Source: Pseudomonas sp. ATCC 13867
GTDB taxonomy: Bacteria; Pseudomonadota; Gammaproteobacteria; Pseudomonadales; Pseudomonadaceae
Assembly (NCBI RefSeq): GCF_000349845.1
Contig: NC_020829.1
Span: forward strand, 3,603,001-3,667,000
DNA: 64,000 bases
Direction: 5' to 3'
Numbering within the stretch: position 1 is the stretch's first letter; each line of letters begins with the position of its first letter. The notes beneath the pieces were generated by a model that worked only from the letters and a program-made list of their open reading frames with translations, was not told the origin of the DNA and ran no database searches. Position numbers and translations under genes: made by a program. Shown in pieces: positions 58,692 through 64,000 of this stretch.

Positions 58692-59312
58692 ATGGACATG
58701 CTGAAGCTGACGCCGCGCCAAGCCGAGATCCTCGCCTTCATCAAACGCTGCCTGGAAGACAACGGCTACCCGCCCACCCGCGCGGAAATCGCCCAGGAAC
58801 TCGGCTTCAAATCCCCCAACGCCGCCGAGGAACACCTGAAGGCCCTCGCCCGCAAGGGCGCCATCGAAATGACCCCGGGCGCCTCCCGCGGCATCCGCAT
58901 TCCCGGTTTCGAACCCAAAGCCGCCGCCAATGACGACGAATTGCCGATCATCGGTCGCGTTGCCGCCGGCGCGCCGATACTCGCCGAGCAGAACGTCGAC
59001 GACACCTGCCGCATCAACCCCACCTTCTTCAACCCGCCGGCCGACTACCTGCTGCGCGTGCGCGGGCAGAGCATGAAGGATGTCGGCATCCTCGACGGCG
59101 ACCTGCTCGCCGTGCACGTTACCCGCGAGGCGCGCAACGGCCAAATCGTGGTCGCCCGCCTGGGTGAAGAGGTAACGGTGAAGCGCTTCAAGCGCGAAGG
59201 CAGCAAGGTCTGGCTGATCGCCGAGAACCCTGAGTTCGCCCCCATCGAGGTCGATCTCAAGGAACAGGAACTGATCATCGAAGGCTTGAGCGTCGGCGTA
59301 ATCCGCCGCTGA
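58692..59312 (+). CDS. lexA: SOS repressor LexA
   Basis: A 206-residue repressor-protease. The winged helix-turn-helix DNA-binding domain ([25 protein letters not shown]) is at 28-52. The self-cleavage site is Ala92-Gly93 (VAAGAP), and the catalytic dyad is Ser127 and Lys164. All residues for RecA-stimulated autocleavage are intact. The ATG at 58692 is taken; an in-frame ATG two codons later would give a 204-residue protein, the size reported for P. aeruginosa. It leads the lexA-sulA operon. Confidence 0.97.
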   Translation: MDMLKLTPRQAEILAFIKRCLEDNGYPPTRAEIAQELGFKSPNAAEEHLKALARKGAIEMTPGASRGIRIPGFEPKAAANDDELPIIGRVAAGAPILAEQNVDDTCRINPTFFNPPADYLLRVRGQSMKDVGILDGDLLAVHVTREARNGQIVVARLGEEVTVKRFKREGSKVWLIAENPEFAPIEVDLKEQELIIEGLSVGVIRR

Positions 59313-59325
59313 ACAGGAGATACCC

Positions 59326-59799
59326 ATGCAGTACCCGCAGCCGCTGAACCTGCCGCAACTCCCGCTGTTCCAGGAAGCACTCTGGGCGAGCGGTACTGCT
59401 CCCCTGCTTCCGGAGCTGATGGAAGAACAACCCGCCGATGACGAAAGCGCTTTCAGCGAGATCGCCCTGCGCGGCCTCCCCGGCCAATGCCTGACGCTGC
59501 TGGCGCCGATGCTCCGCGAGCTGAGCGAGGAAAGCGATTCGCGCTGGCTGACCCTGATCGCCCCACCCTCCAGCCTGACCCCGGACTGGCTGCGCAAGGC
59601 CGGCCTGAACCGCGAACGCATCCTGCTGCTGCCGGCGCGCGACCAGGCGGCCGCACAAGCCCTGGCCTGCGAGGCACTGCGCCTGGGCAACAGTCATACC
59701 GTGGTGAGCTGGCTGAATCTCAATGCCAAGGCGCGCGCGCAGTTATCCCGCGCCGCTATCGCCGGCCAGGCACAGAGCCTGAACATTCGCCTGGGATGA
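59326..59799 (+). CDS. sulA: Cell division inhibitor SulA
   Basis: A 157-residue SOS-induced FtsZ inhibitor that stops septation after DNA damage. The family core WLTLIAPPSSLTPDWLRKAGLNRERILLLPARD near 74-106 and the following LACEALRLGNSHTVVSWLN are clear. In pseudomonads sulA is co-transcribed with lexA rather than having its own SOS box. Here the gap is 13 bases and no further box is seen, so it shares the lexA promoter. Confidence 0.94.
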   Translation: MQYPQPLNLPQLPLFQEALWASGTAPLLPELMEEQPADDESAFSEIALRGLPGQCLTLLAPMLRELSEESDSRWLTLIAPPSSLTPDWLRKAGLNRERILLLPARDQAAAQALACEALRLGNSHTVVSWLNLNAKARAQLSRAAIAGQAQSLNIRLG

Positions 59800-59805
59800 G
59801 GGGAA

Positions 59806-59831
59806 GGCTTCGCCGCGACCGCCGCGAAGCC
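59806..59831 (+). terminator. Hairpin after sulA
   Basis: GGCTTCGC pairs with GCGAAGCC around a 10-base loop, 6 bases past the sulA stop. No T run follows, so it is a weak terminator candidate. Confidence 0.4.
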
Positions 59832-59841
59832 AGAACGAACC

Positions 59842-60078
59842 TTAGTGCAGGACGCGCGGACCTTCGTCCATGCCGGCGTCACTGCCTTCGGCAAGGCGCC
59901 CCGCCATCTGCACGCCGACATTGAACATCGCCTTGGCGATCTCGATGTGCTGCCCCTGCAGGAAGCCCTTGGCATCGGCGGAAAATTCCAGGGTCACCAA
60001 TGCCTCCTCATCATCTGCGCGACGCAGCACGATACGCCCGTCAGGCAGCTCTACGATTTCCAGAAACGAGGTTGGCAT
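59842..60078 (-). CDS. Small conserved protein of unknown function
   Basis: A 78-residue acidic protein. The N-terminus MPTSFLEIVELPDGRIVLRRADDEE is beta-rich, and the C-terminal half contains LEFSADAKGFLQGQHIEIAKAMFNVGVQMAG. The ATG at 60078 is preferred to an upstream one that would add a run of Arg and Leu without conservation. It corresponds to the short hypothetical protein following sulA in P. aeruginosa. No domain name or function is recognised. It is convergent with sulA and 113 bases downstream of the next minus-strand gene. Confidence 0.75.
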   Translation of the reverse strand: MPTSFLEIVELPDGRIVLRRADDEEALVTLEFSADAKGFLQGQHIEIAKAMFNVGVQMAGRLAEGSDAGMDEGPRVLH

Positions 60079-60191
60079 AGCAAGGGTTCTCCACAGCAGA
60101 ACGCGTAGTGTAACAGTCACATTCGCTACACCCTAGCCCAACGTTCCGCCGACCGACCGACTGGTCGTACCCGTGCGTATCAGAGCATGTA

Positions 60192-60713
60192 TCAGAGTTC
60201 GGTCAGCGACGCGCGAAAGCGCAGCACCAGCTCTTTCAGGGACTTGCGCCAGGCCTCGAGCTCTTCGTGGCCCAGCTCGACCGGCGCTTCTTCATCGATG
60301 TTCACCGCCTGGATCAACGGCTGGGTCGGATCGACCTTGGCCTTCTTCGGCTCACTCGGTGGTTGGAACAGTGCAGCGTAGGCGGCCAGCAGGCGGCTCA
60401 GCCAGGCTTCCGGGGCCTGCGCCAGCTCGACCATTTCCGCCAGCTCCGGACTTGGAGCCGCGGTCAGCACCTCGGCATTCAGCAGCATATCGACGCGCGG
60501 CGCACCCGCCTGGGGCAGGCGGTAGTACCCAGCGATCTCATGGGCCACGCCCAGCACCGCTCCGTAGAGATGGAACAGCGCCGCTTCGCGCTCGGCCTGG
60601 ATGCGCGCCTGGGCATTCATCGCACGCGCCGCTTCGGCGCTGCGCCAGGCTTCCAGGGCAAGGCCGGCAAAGAACAGCTTCTGGTTGGTACGGGTATAGA
60701 GTTCGTGCGCCAT
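60192..60713 (-). CDS. DUF6586 family protein
   Basis: A 173-residue soluble helical protein. MAHELYTRTNQKLFFAGLALEAWRSAEAARAMNAQARIQAEREAALFHLYGAVLGVAHEIAGYYRLP is typical of the family found next to topA in pseudomonads. The function is unknown. The start at 60713 is preferred to the ATG 13 codons upstream because the latter lies beside the topA hairpin. No signal peptide is visible. Confidence 0.8.
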   Translation of the reverse strand: MAHELYTRTNQKLFFAGLALEAWRSAEAARAMNAQARIQAEREAALFHLYGAVLGVAHEIAGYYRLPQAGAPRVDMLLNAEVLTAAPSPELAEMVELAQAPEAWLSRLLAAYAALFQPPSEPKKAKVDPTQPLIQAVNIDEEAPVELGHEELEAWRKSLKELVLRFRASLTEL

Positions 60714-60751
60714 GACCGGGCCCTCTGCAGTCGACTTCGGCAGTATAAGCA

Positions 60752-60771
60752 CGCCCCGCCTCAGCGGGGCG
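60752..60771 (-). terminator. Hairpin after topA
   Basis: CGCCCCGC and GCGGGGCG form an 8-bp stem around CTCA, 9 bases past the topA stop. The minus strand continues TGCTTATACTG, without a strong T tract. Confidence 0.5.
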
Positions 60772-60780
60772 CGCCTTCCA

Positions 60781-63387
60781 TCAGCGCTTGTCTTCGACCT
60801 TCCACTTGCCGCCGTCGTAGAACGCGCGCCAGCCGGTAGGCTTGCCTTCGACCTCGGACTGCACGTACTGCTCCTTGGTCTTGCGGCTGAAGCGGATTAC
60901 CGCCGGGCGGCCATCCGGGTCTTTCGCCGGAGCTGCGAGCAGGAAGTGGTATTTCGGATCCAGCTCGTCCTTGTGCGGTACCAGCTCGGCAACCAGCGGA
61001 GCGCGGGTCTCGCGGTTTTTCGGGAACTGGCTGGCGGCCAGGAACAGGCCGGAAGCGCCGTCACGCAGTACGTAGATGTCGTCCACCTTGTCGCACTTGA
61101 GTTCCGGCATGCGGATGGCGTCCATCTTCGGCGGGGCGGGCTCGCCATTTTTCAGCAGCTTGCGGGTGTTCTTGCAGGTCGGGTTGGTGCAACCGAAGAA
61201 CTTGCCGAAGCGGCCGGTCTTGAGCTGCATCTCGCTGCCGCACTTGTCGCACTCCAGGCTCGGACCTTCGTAGCCCTTGATGCGGTACTGGCCTTCCTCG
61301 ATCTCGTAGCCGGCGCAGTCCGGGTTGTTGCCACAGATGTGCAGCTTGTGCTTCTCGTCGACCAGGTAGGCATCCATCGCGGTGCTGCAGATCGGGCAGC
61401 GGTGCTTGCCGCGCAGTACGCGGGACTCGGATTCGCCTTCGTCATCCGCGGCGATTTCATCGCCCGGAATCAGGTTGACCGTCGCCTTGCAACGCTCTTT
61501 CGGCGGCAGACTGTAGCCCGAGCAGCCAAGGAACACACCGGTGGAGGCGGTACGGATCATCATCGGCCGACCGCACTCGCGGCAGGGGATGTCAGTCAGG
61601 GTCGGCTGGTTGGCGCGCATGCCGTCGTTGGCGGCTTCGGCCAGGTCGAGCTTCTTGCGGAAATCGCCGTAGAACTCGTCCAGCAGGTGTTTCCAGTCGC
61701 GCTCGCCCTGGGCCACGTCATCGAGGTGCTCTTCCATGCCGGCGGTGAAGCCGTAGTCCATCAGGTTGGAGAAGCTCTCGTTGAGGCGGTCGGTGACGAT
61801 GTCGCCCATTTTTTCCGCGTAGAAGCGGCGGTTGTGGGTGGTGACGTAGCCGCGTTCCTGAATGGTGGAGATGATCGCCGCGTAGGTGGACGGACGACCG
61901 ATGCCACGCTTTTCCAGCTCCTTGACCAGGCTGGCTTCGGAGAAGCGCGCCGGTGGCTTGGTGAAGTGCTGGCTCGGGTCGAGCTTGAGCAGCTTCATGG
62001 CTTCGCCCTGGTTCATCTCCGGCAGGACGTCGTCATCGCCCGGCTTACCCTGCTGCGGCAGCACCTTGGTGTAGCCGTCGAACTTGAGGATGCGGCCCTT
62101 GGCGCGCAGCTCGAAGTCACCGGCGGCAACGCTGACGGTGGTCGACAGGTATTCGGCCGGCGGCATCTGGCAGGCCACGAACTGGCGCCAGATCAGGTCA
62201 TACAGGCGCTCGGCGTCGCGCTCCATGCCCGACAGTTGGGTCGGACGCAGGTTGACGTCGGACGGACGAATCGCTTCGTGCGCTTCCTGGGCGCCTTCCT
62301 TGCTGGAGTAGAAGTTCGGCTTGGCCGGCAGGTATTTCTTGCCGAACTCGCTGTCGATGAAGCCGCGCACCATGTCGATGGCATCGGCCGACAGGTTGGT
62401 CGAGTCGGTACGCATATAGGTGATGTAGCCCGCCTCGTAGAGACGCTGGGCCATCATCATGGTCTTCTTCACCCCGAAGCCCAGGCGGTTGCTCGCGGCC
62501 TGCTGCAGGGTGGAGGTGATGAACGGCGCCGAGGGCTTGCTGGAAGTGGGCTTGTCCTCGCGCTTGGAGACGCTGTAGCTGGACGCCTTGAGCTTCTCCA
62601 GGGCGGCCATTGCCTGGGCCTCATTCAGCGGCTTGAAGGCTTCGCCCTTCTCGCGCACCACTTCGAAGCGAACCTTGTCGCTCTTCGGCGTGCCCAGATC
62701 GGCATGCACTTCCCAGTATTCTTCCGGAACGAAGGCGCGGATCTCGCGCTCACGCTCGACCACCAGCTTCACCGCCACCGACTGCACGCGGCCAGCTGAA
62801 AGGCCGCGGGCGATCTTCGCCCACAGCAGCGGCGAGACCATGTAGCCCACCACGCGGTCGAGGAAGCGGCGCGCCTGCTGGGCATTCACGCGATTGATGT
62901 CCAGCTCGCCGGGCTGGGAGAAGGCCTCCTGGATGGCCTTCTTGGTGATTTCGTTGAAGACCACGCGCTTGTAGCGCGAGTCGTCGCCGCCGATGGCCTC
63001 GCGCAGGTGCCAGGCGATGGCCTCCCCTTCGCGGTCCAAGTCGGTTGCGAGATAGATGGTGTCGGCATCCTTGGCCAGACGGCGCAGTTCCTCGATCACC
63101 TTTTCCTTGCCGGGCAGGATCTCGTACTTGGCCTTCCAGCCGTGCTCCGGGTCGACGCCCATACGGGTGACGAGCTGGCGCTTGGCCTTTTCCTTGGGCG
63201 ACAGGGCCGGCGCTTCGGAAGCAGCCTTGCGCGCTTTCGCCGCAGGCTCCTTCGACGCGGACGAGCCACTGGTGGGCAGGTCGCGGATGTGGCCGATGCT
63301 CGACTTCACCACGTACTGGTTGCCCAGGTACTTGTTGATGGTCTTGGCCTTGGCCGGTGATTCCACGATGACCAGCGATTTACCCAT
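60781..63387 (-). CDS. topA: DNA topoisomerase I
   Basis: An 868-residue type IA topoisomerase that relaxes negative supercoils. The Toprim domain at the N-terminus begins [22 protein letters not shown]. The active-site tyrosine is Tyr324 ([12 protein letters not shown]). Three zinc ribbons follow at the C-terminus: CRECGRP..., CPICSTA..., and CDKCGSE.... The last 130 residues form a basic tail with TopA C-terminal domains. An insert near 32-60 ([15 protein letters not shown]) sits in the Toprim region, as in other pseudomonads. A 92-base gap separates it from the DUF1653 gene. Confidence 0.97.
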   Translation of the reverse strand: MGKSLVIVESPAKAKTINKYLGNQYVVKSSIGHIRDLPTSGSSASKEPAAKARKAASEAPALSPKEKAKRQLVTRMGVDPEHGWKAKYEILPGKEKVIEELRRLAKDADTIYLATDLDREGEAIAWHLREAIGGDDSRYKRVVFNEITKKAIQEAFSQPGELDINRVNAQQARRFLDRVVGYMVSPLLWAKIARGLSAGRVQSVAVKLVVEREREIRAFVPEEYWEVHADLGTPKSDKVRFEVVREKGEAFKPLNEAQAMAALEKLKASSYSVSKREDKPTSSKPSAPFITSTLQQAASNRLGFGVKKTMMMAQRLYEAGYITYMRTDSTNLSADAIDMVRGFIDSEFGKKYLPAKPNFYSSKEGAQEAHEAIRPSDVNLRPTQLSGMERDAERLYDLIWRQFVACQMPPAEYLSTTVSVAAGDFELRAKGRILKFDGYTKVLPQQGKPGDDDVLPEMNQGEAMKLLKLDPSQHFTKPPARFSEASLVKELEKRGIGRPSTYAAIISTIQERGYVTTHNRRFYAEKMGDIVTDRLNESFSNLMDYGFTAGMEEHLDDVAQGERDWKHLLDEFYGDFRKKLDLAEAANDGMRANQPTLTDIPCRECGRPMMIRTASTGVFLGCSGYSLPPKERCKATVNLIPGDEIAADDEGESESRVLRGKHRCPICSTAMDAYLVDEKHKLHICGNNPDCAGYEIEEGQYRIKGYEGPSLECDKCGSEMQLKTGRFGKFFGCTNPTCKNTRKLLKNGEPAPPKMDAIRMPELKCDKVDDIYVLRDGASGLFLAASQFPKNRETRAPLVAELVPHKDELDPKYHFLLAAPAKDPDGRPAVIRFSRKTKEQYVQSEVEGKPTGWRAFYDGGKWKVEDKR

Positions 63388-63479
63388 GGATCGGAAGATT
63401 CCTGCGTCGAAAAGATGAATTTATAAGGAGGGAGGAGCTAGGAGCGGCACCGCTATATATAGTGGCGGTCGCGCCAAGG

Positions 63480-63743
63480 TCAAGCGTGGCTTTCGCCGGA
63501 CGGGTCACTCTGAAGCCCCAGCGGATCGTTTTCCACAGTGACCAGCGCGAAGCGCGGAACCCGCTCGCCGTTCACTTCCACGGCCTCGGTGAACATGCTC
63601 AGCGGACGCACCCAGAGGCCGAACTCACCGTACAGCGCCTGGTAGATCACCAGCGTCTCTTCGGTTTCGGAATGTCGTGCCACGCCGAGCACACGGTACT
63701 GCTGCCCCTTGTAGTGTCGATACAGTCCGGTCTGCAGTTGCAT
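63480..63743 (-). CDS. DUF1653 family protein
   Basis: An 87-residue protein of the DUF1653 family. MQLQTGLYRHYKGQQYRVLGVARHSETEETLVIYQALYGEFGLWVRPLSMF contains the family-defining KGxxYxVLGxxRHSET and YQALYG motifs. Its beta-barrel-like fold is related to nucleic-acid or small-ligand binding in solved structures, but the role is unknown. The ATG at 63743 is preferred over an in-frame ATG 22 codons further upstream. It is between topA and fadA, all on the minus strand. Confidence 0.9.
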   Translation of the reverse strand: MQLQTGLYRHYKGQQYRVLGVARHSETEETLVIYQALYGEFGLWVRPLSMFTEAVEVNGERVPRFALVTVENDPLGLQSDPSGESHA

Positions 63744-63819
63744 GGGTCGTCCTCTTGCGGCTGACAGAAAAAAGGCCGCGATTGTCCATGTTGCCCTCGC
63801 TCCGGGCAATCCCTACCGA

Positions 63820-63850
63820 AAAACGAAAGCCGGGGCACAAGGCCCCGGCT
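63820..63850 (-). terminator. fadA operon terminator
   Basis: AGCCGGGGC and GCCCCGGCT form a 9-bp stem around ACAAG, and TTTCGTTTTTC follows on the minus strand. It lies about 18 bases past the fadA stop. Confidence 0.9.
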
Positions 63851-63867
63851 CGTCCATCTCCGACAGC

Positions 63868-64000
<133 letters not shown>

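Overview
The window is high-GC chromosomal DNA from a Pseudomonas close to the P. aeruginosa group. Almost every gene has a recognisable homologue, and as I recall the PAO1 map the order follows PA2949 to PA3013 (plaF, fabV, etfBA, ETF-QO, pilZ-holB-tmk-mltG-pabC-fabF-acpP-fabG-fabD-plsX-rpmF, rne, murB-kdsB-lpxK, lolCDE, sth, mfd, nagZ, psrA, lexA-sulA, topA, fadA). Differences from that order suggest a sister species such as P. nitroreducens, P. citronellolis or P. knackmussii rather than P. aeruginosa itself. The species-level call is inference; the genus is well supported.

Layout. 1-12.8 kb: the end of a solute-binding protein gene, membrane phospholipase PlaF, enoyl-ACP reductase FabV, the divergent electron-transfer flavoprotein genes etfBA and ETF-QO around a PsrA-like operator, a minus-strand group of small or radical-SAM genes including a MoaA homologue, a TetR regulator, a PLP enzyme, the sRNA RgsA and TatD. 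12.8-22.1 kb: one long minus-strand run for ribosomal protein L32, fatty-acid synthesis, cell-wall lytic enzyme, folate, dTMP kinase, DNA polymerase delta-prime and PilZ. 22.1-29.2 kb: Maf pyrophosphatase, then rluC-HAD-sppA divergent from rne, which has a leader of about 0.5 kb and a repetitive charged tail. 29.4-36.3 kb: minus-strand envelope genes (comEC, exbB, exbD, lpxK, ycaR, kdsB, ptpA, murB). 37-40.3 kb: the lipoprotein exporter lolCDE. 40.4-47.8 kb: PilZ-domain protein, GDPD, transhydrogenase, an ApbE flavin transferase with no nqr genes beside it, an aromatic amino-acid permease and a long GAPDH. 47.9-58.5 kb: mfd, csiV, an SNF2 helicase, mtnP, nagZ, an L,D-transpeptidase and psrA. 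58.7-64 kb: lexA-sulA with paired SOS boxes, small proteins, topA and the end of fadA.

Themes. Lipid metabolism dominates: synthesis (fab cluster, fabV, plsX), degradation electron flow (etf, ETF-QO, fadA) and the regulator PsrA, whose recognition palindromes appear at its own promoter and between the etf promoters. Envelope building (LpxK, KdsB, MurB, LolCDE, MltG, NagZ) and nucleic-acid maintenance (Mfd, LexA, SulA, TopA, RNase E, HolB) fill most of the rest.

I see no CRISPR array, prophage, insertion sequence, tRNA or rRNA, and no convincing undescribed multi-gene system. The most useful leads are local: the isolated apbE, the SNF2 helicase whose stop codon lies in a REP element, a near-leaderless promoter for the L32/fatty-acid operon, the rne leader and repeats, and the PsrA and LexA sites.
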